Shown here in pieces: positions 48,001 to 60,220 of a DNA stretch of 64,000 nucleotides. Both the position numbers and the translations under genes were made by a program. The notes below the pieces were generated by a model. That model ran no database searches, was not told where the DNA came from, and saw nothing but the letters and a program-made list of their open reading frames with translations. Origin of the DNA: Hydractinia symbiolongicarpus (Eukaryota; Cnidaria; Hydrozoa; Anthoathecata; Hydractiniidae); the NCBI RefSeq assembly GCF_029227915.1, contig NC_079875.1, forward strand, positions 15,309,001-15,373,000. The letters are read 5' to 3'. Within the stretch, counting starts at the first letter, position 1, and every line of letters starts with the position of its first letter.

Positions 48001-51000
48001 CTTTTATTTATATATCACAAAAATGCGATGTTAAGAAAAGGCAGTAAAACTTGTTTCTCTTGCCATGTTTCAAGACATCTTTTCAAAATAGGACTCACGA
48101 CAAATTTTTGCTTGCGAACCTTTATTCACGTTTTTTTACTAAGATTACCACGAAGAAAAAACACATCAAATCTCACCAAAAAGAGACAATTCAGATTGGT
48201 CTCTGTTGTGGATAAAAATTGTAATTCAAATATGTTAAAAAATACGTGACAGGTTTTAATGTAGATTTTTGTTTTTATTTGGTAACAAAATTAAGCAGAA
48301 CTGCACCACTGTAAGACTAAAAATTAGTCTTTAAGTTATTATTATCTATTGTTATCCACTTGTTACAAAATGTCTGTTACAAAAAGCTTTATTTTTAAGA
48401 AATATATACAGCATTAACTAACAATTAGTTATATTGCAATTATTAATTATTTAATTTTTTAGCGTTCGCAGACAGCAAGACAACTTTATGTTGCAGACTT
48501 ACATTGGTGTAGCATTTCTTTAATTAAATGTAGAGAAAGATTCCATAACTGTATAAGACTAAAAAAAAAAAATAAAAGTGAATAGCAAACATATTCTACA
48601 AATGATAAGGACCAATGCTGAATGTTAATCATCTATAGAAAAATACCTATCATCAAGCTCTACTTATTTAGTTAAAAATTTAATGTATCAACAAAAAATG
48701 GAATAACAACCTTGTTAAATTTATCTTGCCTCCTTCGTATACATTATGATATTTCCGACCCTATAAAGTAATTTAATGTAGATGTTTTTGAATGCAATAC
48801 AGTTGTAGTTTAGACACCTTATTCATATAAAAATATTTTAACCTCCACAACAGTTTTAGAACAAAAAATGGTATAGGAGTTCAGTCCATTGTGTTTTTAT
48901 TTTCTCTTATTTTTTGTGACTGAAACCAAATTGTCTCTGATTTTTTGGTTTATTTTACAGAAATAAAATTTATAAGGCATTATTTAAGTTGTACTCATGG
49001 TTGACAGCTGAATATATACCATAGAATTCTTTCACTTAAATTTTTAACTTTGAAATTACCCAACTTTTTCAGGTTTTCCCCATTTCTGGCAACCTTGTGA
49101 TAATGTTTAGGATTTGTATGATGACATTGTAATGTTGGAAGTGATGTAGTAATGATTGTTGCATGTTAAGGGCTTATGTTGTATCATAGAAGAAGAGGAG
49201 GTACAACTCACAAAGCGTCCACACAAATTTTTAATTAAAGCAGTGTCCTTTGAAACAATGTAAGATGCAAAGTTCACTGGATATGCACATATTGCAACCC
49301 CATTATAATCATGATGCAATGAATGTTTAAAAAATTGTCTCTGCAAATTTTAAATCACATCATTGATGCTTCCACAGTTTATAGGTTTTTATTTCTGACA
49401 TATTTTAAAGCAAGATTTCGGTAAAAAAAGGTGCAAGAACAATTATGTTTTGATTTGCTAAATGTTTCTCTTGTTTTATTTCTGTATGGTTAGCTGAAGT
49501 TTTCTTTATTTGAGATCTCTTGTCAGCTTCCCTTGGTTGTCATCGGTTAATTTTAAATTGTGAGTAACACACACACAGTTTAGGAAGGGTATTCCCCCTT
49601 GACACATGCCTGTGATTTTAATCAACTCAGTGGATTTAAGTGAGCAAGGCCGTTATAGTGAGAAATACGTCCATACTCGTTGAATTGGATTTCTCTTCGG
49701 GCCTTATTAACATTCAGTTAAAAAAACATAAAATACAAGAAAATTGTACCATTATGTAAAGTGTAGAAACTTACTTTGTATAATTCTTGCTCACATTCTC
49801 GTACAAGAATATCTGGGATCTATAACAGAATTATTAAAAAGACTAATTGAAAAATTTAAAAAAAGAAACGAAAAGGAAAAAAAAACACACTGGCAATTTT
49901 TTATACACAAATTTTCTGCTGTTTTACAGAAATTAAATACTAAAAAAATATAATCTTTACTTTTTTTGTGACTGCAGATATCATTTATAAAGTTTTATGT
50001 TGATTATTTTTTTGCTAATGTTAAAAAAATGCTTATTATACAAATTTATTCGTACCTTAAAGTTGATTTGTTCTCCATCTAAAGATTTCTTGACAAATGT
50101 ACCATTCACCAGATGTTGGATTTCTTCTTGAAGAACTTTTTGAGACTCGTATAAAGTTGATATTGTTTTCCAAAATTCTGTCACCTAAACACGAGGGTCA
50201 TCCTTTAAAAAACATTAGACAGGCTCACATAGGACCAAAATCATTGTGTTGTTATCACATCTTTATTTAAAAATAATAATGACAATTGTTTGTATCGTTA
50301 CACCAAAACACGAGTCAAAATTTCTATATTTACACAAACAAGTGTAAAGTAAGGACATGCATTTTTGTGTCTGGCTTACCATCCCATGTACAGCCCTACT
50401 TTATAATTCTGGTTGAAATGTATTATTATGCTAAAGTATTTCGACTACCTTAAAATTGTTTTAGAAAGATTAATTTTTCAATTGTGCATGTACAGCAGAA
50501 TTTTGCATGATGTAAAGCTGAAGCCTCTAGAACATCACATGTAGAAAAAAAAACCTTAAGAAAATGCACTGTGTGATAACAAAAAAGGTGACTCTTATAA
50601 GCTTAAACGTAAATCTATAAATTCCATCCCAATGGTTCTTTAAAGAATTATTCAAGCCCACCTTTTGCATTTTCTGTGTCCTTCTAACAGTTTCTTTTGA
50701 GGACAACGTGCTAAAAAATATACATGCTTCATTCATTAAAAAATAACAAATCAGTTACTTGTTTTTAAATCGAAAAAAAACTACCTTTTTCCAAATAGCT
50801 GTTGCATGGTATCTTTCATTTCTTTTAATTTTTTCTCACTGTCTCTTTTCTTTTTATTTAACTTACGGTGTTCTTGCGATAATTCCCTGTAAAGATGAAA
50901 ACACTATACTTGTGAAGGAAAGGGTGGACTAAACTTTCCCTAAATAGTGCAGAATTTGACAAAAATTAATGTTCTTAAAGGTAGTGTATCATTAATCTTG

Positions 51001-54000
51001 CAAACTCCTAAGGTCGTGGTAAGGCATTTGCTTCTAATGTTAAAGCATAGTTCCACCTAAAGGATGGTTGTCTACATAAAAGATTGGGGCTATGCAGTTT
51101 TTGCAGTTGTCTAGCTGAGGATTTTGTGTTTGCACAGCTTATATGACCCAAATAAGAGCTTCAAATGCACTGCAACCGCTCCACAGAATCCTTATTTGTA
51201 GCAGTACTAATAAAACTAAAAAAACCTTCCTGGGTAAATAATTAATTACAGAGCAAAAATTACTAATTATATCACTCTTAGCAAGCATTTTTTGAAGGGG
51301 TCTTACTTAGAAAATTCCATCCAAGTTTCCTTGACAAAAGCAGTTTCTTCTAAATGATTTATTAACCTAAAAACATAAACATGCTAAATTAAATTAAAGT
51401 AATTTAGGTAAGACAGATTGAAACTATCTTTTGTTGTTTAAGCATTTTTACTCTAACTATTCTGAATACCAAACCTATCTTCCAAATTTAATCAAATTTT
51501 AAAAAGTCATTTAATCAAATATTTCTTAATCATTAGCTATTATACCTGCTTTGTTGGTTGATGGTTGACACAATTAATGCTCTGTTAACCTGTGGTAAAT
51601 ACTTTTTATGAGCGCTTGAGATCACAGGCCATGGTGGAATAGAACTATATTTACCTGAAATAAATAGATTTTGACCTGGAAAAGATCAGAACATTGAATT
51701 CTACTCCAACATCTTCACAAATTGACCTTATGGTCATACATGAGTCCCCACGATTTAGACTTGCAGACTCACATTGTAAACAAAAGTAAAACAAAACAAT
51801 AGCAAACTTACTAGGTAAAACATGCATCTTTTGTTTGAGAATGTAGGTGGAAAAATAAAATAAAAATTGATAAAATTTATCACCTAAAAATAACAACAAA
51901 TAACTTATACATTTTAATATCTAATAATATCAATAATATCTATCAGATGACATATTCCCTTACCCATAGGTGAAAGCAGTAAAGATGGCACCAAAGATGT
52001 AAGGTGGCAATCAGGATCGTCCTGAAATAGCCAAAAGAAAAAATAGAACCTCAAATTATGTTATTAAAAGTTAGTTTAACTGCACCAAAACTAACTGCCT
52101 TAAATATTTTTGGCTAAAAACATTTCCCTTTTTAATTCTTTGCTAACTGCACAAAACAGTTAAGAAATAAGTAGAAACATATATTTTCTATTTTTCTTTG
52201 TCAGAATTGTCAACCAAAAGACAATCTTTAACAAAAAATTATACTCTGAGTATAAACTTTAGAACGTTCTGTGCTTAACCCTATTTGGTATGGGGGCATA
52301 AAGTGCTGGCAATAATTTTAAATTTTTGTATCTCTTAATTACTTGTCCAATTGTTATGAAACTATTAATGTTTTATGACCAAGAAAGACTTGGCAGGAGG
52401 TTATAAGGACAGACTTGATACAGAGGAAGTTGAGTTTAGATCTAACACAGTCTAGATCAGATTGGAAGAGGGTCATTAATATACCCCGTCCAACCCATGC
52501 TAGCATGAAAAACGGACGTTAAGCCGAGAATGATGATGATGACGATGACAAGCATCTTTTCTAAAAAAAACCTATTAATGACATCATGTGAGTTATTAGA
52601 CATTGTTGCATTTTATCCCGAGCAAGGAAAAATCAAAATCATTTCAAAGAAATATTGAAAAGGGTTTTATAAACCCATAATTTTGCCCATAATTTAAGAC
52701 TCTTGTAAGGTGAAAAATATCTAGCTACAAGTCTTAATTTGCCATAATTTTGATTATGTTAAAATTTACGATATCTCCTTTTCTGCTAAATTCAAAAGAA
52801 TGTTAGTAAAAATAATGTTGACAGACATTTTTGATAAGCTTATTCGAAGTATAATTTATTTGAAATATAATGTGATATATATGCTTTGGGTAAAATATCA
52901 AGCAATATCAAGAAAATGGAACAGCTTCTCTTAAGGTTTGTTTGATATCAACTTTTTATCAAGGATCTATAATAAATAAAAAGTAACATTACTTTATATA
53001 AAACATATTTTAGAATTATTAGAAGAAATGTCAAATTTATCCACCGGAAGGAAAATAGCGTAACAATTAAATAAATATTCATATGAGCATAAAATTTGTA
53101 AAGTGTTTGTTCATGATTTAAAATTTTTGGCTATGTTTTGCCACCTGTCAAATCCAATATTGGAATTTTAGGGATTTCATCAGTACTTATCCATTTATAT
53201 TTATCAATCATATATTACTAACACAAATTCAAAATACAATGTAAAAATATTGAATAGAACAAAATGCTAAAATTGACAAAAAAATAAGCATGCTAATTAT
53301 ATTTCTTTTGTCTAATACTAAAATTGTCCAAGATGTCATAGCTATAACTGTCAAAAGTCCTGGGCAGCAGGCACTTTATGCCCTGTGTACATTTAAAAGT
53401 CTAAAAAATCCATACCAAATAGGGTTAAATTACTGGTGAAAACACAACATGAGAATCGCAAGATCTAAAGTAATGGTTTTTAGTTAGACCTTTTTAATTT
53501 TCGTCAGCCACTCCATTGTGAGTTTTCGAAACTCCTGTTCTTTCTTTTTGTCCATTATTGGCCAGCAGTTTCTGAAAAAAATAAACCCTTAGTACAATAC
53601 AATTAAAGCAGAATATACAGGTTAACAATTTGGCCAGAGTTTAAGTTATATAATCTAAAAACAATTTAAGTAAAAACATTTTATTTCTAACCACCAGAAA
53701 AACCTTGAAATCCCATCAAGTGTTTTAGGCATTATTTTAGGTGTGCTATAGTAAACTTGTTATAAGATTTGGCATTTGACACATGTTATCAATAGCACAC
53801 CTTAATCAAGTTGTGTGTGCAGGGGTGCGCATGTGCTATGGCACGGCTCTCTTGAAAACGCCTGTGACATAAAGGAAGAGAGAGAACAGTTTTAAACATT
53901 CTTTAAAATCACTACTATACCTGAATGTCTCCTTTGCAGAATCATTGTTCAGTTTCGTAAACAAAAAATGTAGCACAACTTCCATGGCTTTTCTGTTTGG

Positions 54001-54497
54001 AACAGAGAACATATCTCTAAAGTAGTTTAACATTTAAATTTTAAATAAGTTTTAAATATGTTTACTGTTTGTTAGTTGTATAAGTCCTGTGATAAATTCA
54101 CTTTAGGCAAACAAATCATTCAAAAAATATTTGAACATAGTCTGTGGCTGAAATGTTAATCAAAATAACATATAGATCATGCTCCTTTAAAGAAGGTTTA
54201 AGGATACATTAGAAATCACGAACTTTTTGAAGGTGTCATCAATCCATCGGTTTCGACATTATGCCAAATTTCCAATTTAAAGTATCATTCACAGAAGACA
54301 GAAACCATAATATTTTCATAAACACCATAAAGAAATTCAGTGGAGATACTACACAAATTATGCTCATCATTATACCTTGTAAATGGAATCCTGTATTGTG
54401 CTTCATTTGCTTCAGGGTTAAAACCAAGTAAAAGAAGGTTTGTGAATGTGACTTCTCTTAAGTCCAGTGGATCTGGCATTAGTTTAAATGAAGTCAT
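38589..54497 (-). CDS. HAUS6: HAUS6, augmin (HAUS) complex subunit 6
   Basis: 27 coding exons, about 1048 aa: 54497-54376, 54016-53921, 53571-53490, 52021-51964, 51883-51812, 51654-51546, 51366-51307, 50886-50785, 50710-50662, 50184-50056, 49819-49775, 48548-48503, 47804-47714, 47188-47086, 46559-46451, 46370-46305, 46076-46037, 45780-45480, 45114-45058, 44945-44830, 44807-44767, 43807-43751, 43097-42942, 42268-42182, 41370-40570, 40007-39888, 38620-38589. Every junction keeps phase. Augmin recruits gamma-tubulin to existing spindle microtubules. N-terminal domain (about 10-150) shows LLLLGF, RNCWPIMDKKKEQEFRK and LLLSPMGDKFYQFLFYF, matching human LQALGF, KFCWPPFD and LFLSPGGPKFIHLMYHF. A coiled-coil region follows (about 170-320), then IPDILVRECEQELYKLWN, matching human IPRLLLDKIEKQM. 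The C-terminal half is disordered-looking, with many Thr-Pro sites, and ends DDNDDDDEF. A 3' splice site at 54511-54512 just before the ATG implies a non-coding first exon or trans-splicing. The donor of exon 20 (GTATAA, 44828-44829) was chosen over a nearby GTGAGT by phase. Confidence 0.93.
42385..42480. repeat. Short tandem repeat with CCTAAGTCCGTTGTAAACATT units
   Basis: Three imperfect copies of a unit built from CTAAGTCC, GTTGTAAACATT and GACAAG, in a HAUS6 intron. Non-coding. Confidence 0.6.
44971..45033. repeat. (CAA)n microsatellite in HAUS6 intron
   Basis: About 20 CAA units with few interruptions, between HAUS6 exons 45114-45058 and 44945-44830. Low-complexity Leu/Val frames on the minus strand across it are artefacts. 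Confidence 0.9.
45295..45416 (-). mobile_element. SINE-like element, copy 2 (truncated)
   Basis: The reverse complement reads GCCTTCAGCATGAG, then GGCAGTTGTCTAGTTGAACAA, then GCTATGCTTGC, matching the body of the copy at 17508-17746. The tRNA-like head is missing. Lies in a HAUS6 intron. Confidence 0.6.
51008..51195 (+). mobile_element. SINE-like element, copy 3 (diverged)
   Basis: Has a head GGTCGTGGTAAGGCATTTGC like the copy at 17508, the body string GCAGTTGTCTAGCTGAG and the end CACAGAATCCTT (GCAGGATCCT in copy 1). Lies antisense in a HAUS6 intron. Confidence 0.5.
52376..52550 (+). mobile_element. 5'-truncated LINE 3' end with (GATGAT) tail
   Basis: Nearly identical to 59397-59556, the 3' end of the large LINE: AAGAAAGACTTGGCAGGAGG through ACGGACGTTAAGCCGAGAATGATGATG. 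One insertion of about 15 bp follows GGAAGAGGGTC. It is a classic truncated LINE insertion within the HAUS6 intron between exons 53571-53490 and 52021-51964, in the antisense orientation. Confidence 0.9.
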
Positions 54498-54579
54498 TGT
54501 GTATATATACCTAAAAGAAATAGTCATAATAATATTATACACTTACAATTATGATGCTTATTATCAAGCAGTAATAAGA

Positions 54580-54882
54580 AAGGTGAGATTGCTAGAGTTT
54601 GGGATGACAACAGACACGGTGGTTTGCAACATTTATTAATAAGAGACAAACTACCATGTGCGATCAGGTTGATAGGTTGTGGTATTATTATCAAAGAAGC
54701 CAAGGGAATGTACAAATCCTGTTGGGAGTTCTGAAAGCAAAAAAGAGATTGTAGCAAGACAATTTAGTGCAATAGCAGTTGACTGAATTTGTGTACTAAA
54801 TTGAATAATTACATGATAGTGATAATGTTGAAAATATTGAAAATTGGACTGCTTTAAAAACTTGTTTTTTATAGAAGCTTAA
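54580..54882 (+). mobile_element. Internal fragment of the large LINE, interrupted
   Basis: Aligned pieces: GAGTTTGGGATGACAACAGACA (56-kb copy at about 57002), AAGAAGCCAAGGGAA (57226), AGAGATTGTAGCAAGACAAT (57277), GATAATGTTGAAAATA and TTATAGAAGCTT (57341-57393). It has internal deletions and stops abruptly at AAGCTT, where the CR1/L2-like element begins. Covers the end of the endonuclease and the start of the RT linker only. Confidence 0.8.
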
Positions 54883-56095
54883 TGTAGTGTATTGTGGTAT
54901 AAAGCTAAAAAATTGGTTGATGTCTCTGATTTTATTCTTACTGAGCTCGACCAACATAACTTTGTTTGTGCTGTGCTCATTGACCTTAAAAAAGCTTTCG
55001 ACACTGTTGATCATAAAATTTTGTTAAAAAAACTATGGTGTTTTGGCAACAGAGATGCTGCCTTTGGTTCGAGTCCTACTTAACGGGCCAAATGCAGCTG
55101 ACTCTTGTAAACGACACAGGATCAGATCTGCTTCATGAAGACGCTTTTGGGGTGCCGCAGGGATCTGTGTTGGGGTGCCGCAGGGATCTGTGTTGGGGCC
55201 CCTGCTCTTTCTTTTGTATATTGATGACTTAAAATCTGTCATCAATTCAAACTACCACCATCTATATGCAGATGATACAATAATTATTTCATCTCATAAA
55301 AACTTGGATACCCTTGTCTCCCAGGTCGAGTTAGAACTTTCGCAAGTCGACCTCTGGCTGAATAATAACAAAATGACTATTAATACGGACAAAACTGAAA
55401 CTTTTTTTCGGCAATCACAGCCAGTTAAAAAAGTTGAGAACAAAACTATCAACTATATGGGTATTCCTTTGAAGAGGAACGAAAAAGTTAAATATCTTGG
55501 GGTAACATTTGTTTAAAAAATGCAATGGGAAAAGCACATTAATGACATAAATAGAAAAATACTAATTAAATATTCCTGTTTAACACCTCACACAAAAAAC
55601 CTTTTAATTAATGCACTTGTCATGCCATATTTCAACTACTGCTCCTTGGCATGGGCTTGGCAAGGTAGATTGGGAAAACTAGAAAAACAATTAAAATGTG
55701 TCCGTACCTTTCTTGGGAAAGAGAGGGAATATTCAATGAATAATTTACTCATCAAAAACGATGCCATATTAGTTTTCAAAGCCATGAATCACATTGCTCC
55801 TGATTACATGCTCTCAAAATTCCTTTTGACAAAAAAAAGAGGAGCTTCAAAAAACAGGTTCACACTTCCCTTGATCAACACAGAATTTGGCAAAAAAGCC
55901 TTCCCATTTAGAGCTGCAAAAGTGTGGAATAATCTTCCAGACCAAGTGACCTGTGATGGAAGTCTGCTTTCATTAAGACTTCCATCTCTAATGTATTTGG
56001 CAAATTCTAATGGGATCACTTTTTAACTTTTTAATTTTTGTTTTTTATTCTTTTTCTTTTCAATTTTCACAGATTATAAATGTTACAATCCACTA
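54883..56095 (+). mobile_element. CR1/L2-like non-LTR retrotransposon, 5'-truncated and broken RT
   Basis: Encodes the reverse transcriptase from palm motif A (DLKKAFDTVDHKILL, about 54985) through [31 protein letters not shown] (about 55265), [17 protein letters not shown], to the C-terminal end (VWNNLPDQVT). Upstream parts (endonuclease, RT fingers) are absent, as in 5'-truncated LINEs. Lesions: a frame change near 55050, a 23-bp tandem duplication at 55149-55194 in the [10 protein letters not shown] motif, and a stop at 55514-55516. It cannot make an active enzyme. Ends in a T-rich 3' UTR without a clear poly-A tail. Clade inferred from motif style only. Confidence 0.85.
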
Positions 56096-59000
56096 ACTAT
56101 AGGCTTTTGTGATTTTCTGGGCTAGCCAGGTTTGGGTGAAGGGTCTCTTTAAGAGACAAGAGAAGAGTTGAAGGTCCTCCACCATACCTTAGTTTAAAGG
56201 GGCGATTGTGGAAGTCCGATGAAATGCCACATAGTGATTGTGTCACTTTAAAAAACACCCAGTCCGGTTTGTGAACGGTTGGCGCTAGGATGGGCATCCA
56301 GCTGTAAAACAATGCCAAAACTCTTTACTAATGACCGTAAGAATAGTTGATCAGACAAACTGCGTAAACGGGGCCGGAACTCTAAGGAGTGAAGGTGTCG
56401 CGCACGGTAGGACAGATGTCAGGTGTGAGCATCATTAGACCGTTACCCAGCTATCACATCACAAGGTAGATAACACTAGGTTGAGGATGGCTAGTGTAAA
56501 TGTTGGTACTCTGAGGGGTAGAGCAGGTGAAGTAGTTGAAATGTTAGAACGTAGATCTGTTGATATGTGTTGTGTTCAGGAAGTCAGGTCGAGAGGAGCT
56601 TCAGTGAGATTTGTGGAAGGTAGGAGGGCAAGGTATAAGCTTTTTTGGATTGGTACTAGTGATGGATATGGAGGAGTTGGCATATTCGTTGCAGAGAAGT
56701 GGGTAGAAAAAGTAATAGATGTTATGCGTGTTAATAGTCGTATTATAGTGATAAAGTTTTTGATAGGTAAAAGGATTGTCACTTTTCTGTCAGTTTATGC
56801 TCCACAATGTGGACTCAGTGAGGAAGATAAAGATAAGTTTTATGATGAGTTAATAGCAGTCACATCGAAGTTTGGAGACACTGAACTTATCATGGTTGCT
56901 GGCGACTTTAATGGTCATGTTGGGAAGGCATCTGAAGGTTATAAGGTGTGCATGGAGGCTATGGATTTGGGAGCAGAAATAAGGAAGGGCAGAGATTGCG
57001 TGAGTTTGGAATGGCAACGGACATGGTGATTTGCAACACATCATTCATTAAGAGACAGAGTAGGCTGATAACATATGAGTCAGGTGGTTGTAAGACACAG
57101 ATAGATTACTTCCTGGTTAGAAAGTCAGACAAGAAAGTGGTGAAGGACGTGAAAGTTATATCGGGGGAAGAGTGTGTTTCCCAGCATAGGTTGTTGGTTT
57201 GTGATATTATCTTGAAGAGTGTTAAAGAAGCCAAGGGAAAGTACATGCCCGTCGAAAAGTCTGGAAGCTGAAGGAAGAGATTGTAGCAAGACAATTTAGT
57301 GCAAAAGTTCACCAGTTAGCCCACAATGGTCAATGCGATAGTGACAATGTTGAAAATACATGGTCTACTTTGAAGAATTGTCTTCTAGAAGCTTCTGATG
57401 ATACCTGTGGGTGGACGAAAGGACCAGCTAGACATAGACAGACCTGGTGGTGGAATAATGAGGTTGACCAGTGTATAAAGGAAAAGAAAAAACTTTGGAA
57501 AGAGTGGAAGTCAGGTGGTAGTAAAAATATTTACTTAGAAGCTAAGCGCCGCGCTCGTACAGCAGTGTATAAGGCAAAGTCAGAAGCAGAGAGAAACAGA
57601 TTTGCAGATGTGTTAAGAAGGGAAGACCAGCGCAATGAGGTATTCAAGATAGCAAAGCAAATGAAGAAGACTAATCATGAAGGTGTTTTGGCTGACACAG
57701 AAGAGGAGAAAAGGGTAGCTTGGAAGAATCATTATCAGAGGTTGCTTAACACTGAGTTTGATTGGGACGAGGATAATTTGTCTGATGATGATGTTGTAGA
57801 AGGGCCAGCTATGCAGATCAAGACAGAATGGGTAGTGGAGGCTATTAGGAAATTGAAGATTGGCAAGGCTGCAGGAGTATCAGGTATTGTCACAGAGATG
57901 GTAAAAGCATCTGGATATATTGGAGTTGAGCTTATTACAAGTCTTGCTAACCAGATTATAAAGGATGGTGGTATTCCGAGTGAGTGGCAGTCGAGTGTAA
58001 TAGTGAATTGTTTTAAAGGCAAGGGTGATGCATCAGAAAGTGGTAACTATAGAGGTTTGAAGTTGGTTGATCAAGTAATGAAAGTTATTGAAAGAGTGAT
58101 TGATAAGTTACTTAGAGAAAGAATTGATATAGATAAGATGCAATTTGGTTTTGTTCCAGGGCGTGGCACTACAGATGCAATATTTTTACTCAGACAGCTT
58201 CAGGAAAAGTATTTAGGAAAAGGAAAGAATCTCTATTTTGCCTTTGTAGATTTAGAGAAAGCTTTTGATAGAGTGCCACGTAAAGTTATTTGGTGGGCTA
58301 TGAGAAAATTAGGTGTGGATGAGTGGCTAGTTACAATGGTACAGTCTATGTACAGCAATGCTAGAAGTCGTGTCAGGATTAACGATTCACTTAGTGATGA
58401 ATTTAGTGTAAATGTTGGTGTACATCAGGGTTCTGTACTTAGTCCTTTGTTGTTTATTCTAGTCTTAGAAGCGCTGTTGATGGAGTTCAGAACAGGTTGT
58501 CCATGGGAGTTATTGTATGCAGATGATTTGGTTCTCATAAAAGAGTCGATGGAAGAACTAGTTGAAAAGTTTGAGAAATGGAAGAAAGGACTAGAAGAGA
58601 GAGGGCTAAAGGTAAACACAGCAAAGTCTAAAGTCATGATTAGTAGCATTGCAGCCAAGTGTGACCTTGTAGTTGGAAAGTGGCCTTGTGGAGTTTGCAG
58701 GAAAGGGGTTGGTAGTAACTCAATTTTTTGTCAGACTTGCAAGCATTGGGTACATAAGAAGTGCAGTAGTATTAGTGGAAGGTTAAGAGCTGACATTCAG
58801 TTTGTATGCAAGCGTTGCAAAGGTGAGATTATAGAGAATGAATTATTTCCAGCTTTAATGATGTACAACAGTGGCTCGTTAGAGATAGTTGAGAACTTCT
58901 CTTACTTAGGTGATATGTTGGGCAGTGAAGATGGTGTTGGAAGAAGTGTTACTTGCAGGATAGGTTCTCCTTGGAAAAAGTTCAGAGAGTTACTTCCTTT

Positions 59001-59556
59001 GTTGACTAGCAGAGTCCTGTCAATTGAGGCAAAAGGTAAGTTGTATGAGGCCTGTGTAAGAAGTGTTATGTTGTACGGTAGTGAGACATGGGCAGTGACG
59101 CAGGAAGATCTTGACCGTTTAGAAAGGAATGATATGAGAATGGTTAGGTGGATGTGTAACGCCAGTCTGAGACACAGAAAGAGTTCAGATGAGCTAAGAA
59201 GCAGGCTAAGTCTCCCTAGAATTAAAGATGTTATCCAGATAAGAAGATTGAATTAGCTGGGGCCTCCTCCATATCTATATGGGCCTATATCCATATCTAT
59301 ATGGGCCTGCTCCATTCTTTCTGGGGAAAGAATGGAGGAGGATAATTGGGTAAAAAAGTGTAGAGACTTGATAGTTCCGGGGGCAAAACCCAGAGGCAGA
59401 CCGAGAAAGACTTGGCAGGAGGTTATAAGGACAGACTTTATACAGAGGAAGTTGAGTTTAGATCTAACACAGTCTAGATCAGATTGGAAGAGGGTCCAAC
59501 CCATGCTAGCATGGAAAACGGACGTTAAGCCGAGAATGATGATGATGATGATGAGC
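56096..59556 (+). mobile_element. Large LINE retrotransposon, nearly full length but disabled
   Basis: Order: 5' UTR-like leader (56096-56480); APE-type endonuclease from MASVNVGTLRGRAGE (56487) with CCVQEVR and VAGDFNGHVG; linker; reverse transcriptase 57370-59256 with PGRGTTDAIFLLRQL, FAFVDLEKAFDRVPR, GVHQGSVLSPLLF, LLYADDLVL; an inserted PHD-like finger (about 58685-58830); then FSYLGDML, YGSETWAVT and, after a stop at 59254-59256, GRPRKTWQEVIRTD (59332-59540); and a (GAT)n tail. The reading frame changes near 57000 and 57255, and a small tandem duplication (CATATCTATATGGGCCT, twice) lies at the late stop, so this copy is dead. It resembles RTE- or Proto2-type LINEs; clade not settled. Other pieces occur at 52376 and 54580. 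Confidence 0.9.
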
Positions 59557-59567
59557 CACTTTAAATA

Positions 59568-59590
59568 TTTATTATTATTATTATTATTGA
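59568..59590. repeat. (TTA)n microsatellite
   Basis: About seven ATT/TTA units shortly after the LINE tail. Confidence 0.8.
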
Positions 59591-60196
59591 AGGAGGGATT
59601 GGGAGTTAACTGTCCTGTAAAACAAATTTCAATGTATTCATTTGTGTTTATTTGAGATTCTTCTTTAAAAATTCCAAACCAAGTTGTAAACTTTGATATC
59701 AAAACAATTTTAGGCAGTTCACATTAATGGATTTTGACCAACCTCGGCCAGGGATAAAAACCACTCAAAGTAAATACATGAATTTTAGAAATACCAAAAT
59801 GATTCTTTTCTATTTTGTCATAATTTTTTATTTGCCTACGCAAAACATCAAATATACTTCAAATATGCGTCATATATACTTTCAGGCCATTTCGTAAGAT
59901 TTTAGGTAGGCGTGCGATGAATCACACACCTTAATAATTTCGTGGGTGCAGTGTGCGTGTGATCTTAAAAAATTGAATTTTTGAGAAGTGAAAGTAAAAC
60001 AAACTTCCTTTACTTCCTTACCCCGCACAGGGGCTATTGTTTTGGCGTAAGGAACATGAGAAGAGCAAGTTCCAACAAAGTTCCCTGTTGGGAGTTTGAA
60101 CCCATGGTACGAAAAATTGTGAGTAGTCATTAATTAACCTTTGTAAATACAGGACATTCCTTGAGACGAGTGTGATCGCACGCGCACTTGGCCGCA

Positions 60197-60220
60197 CACT
60201 CGTAAAAAAATTTACGAGTG
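60197..60220. repeat. Short hairpin CACTCGTAAA / TTTACGAGTG
   Basis: 10-bp perfect arms around AAAA. Could be a MITE end or chance; no protein-coding context. Confidence 0.6.

Noticed and set aside
60085-60110. B-box-like GGTTCAAACTCC on the minus strand
   Set aside because: No A box at suitable distance and no tRNA fold; at most a SINE scrap.
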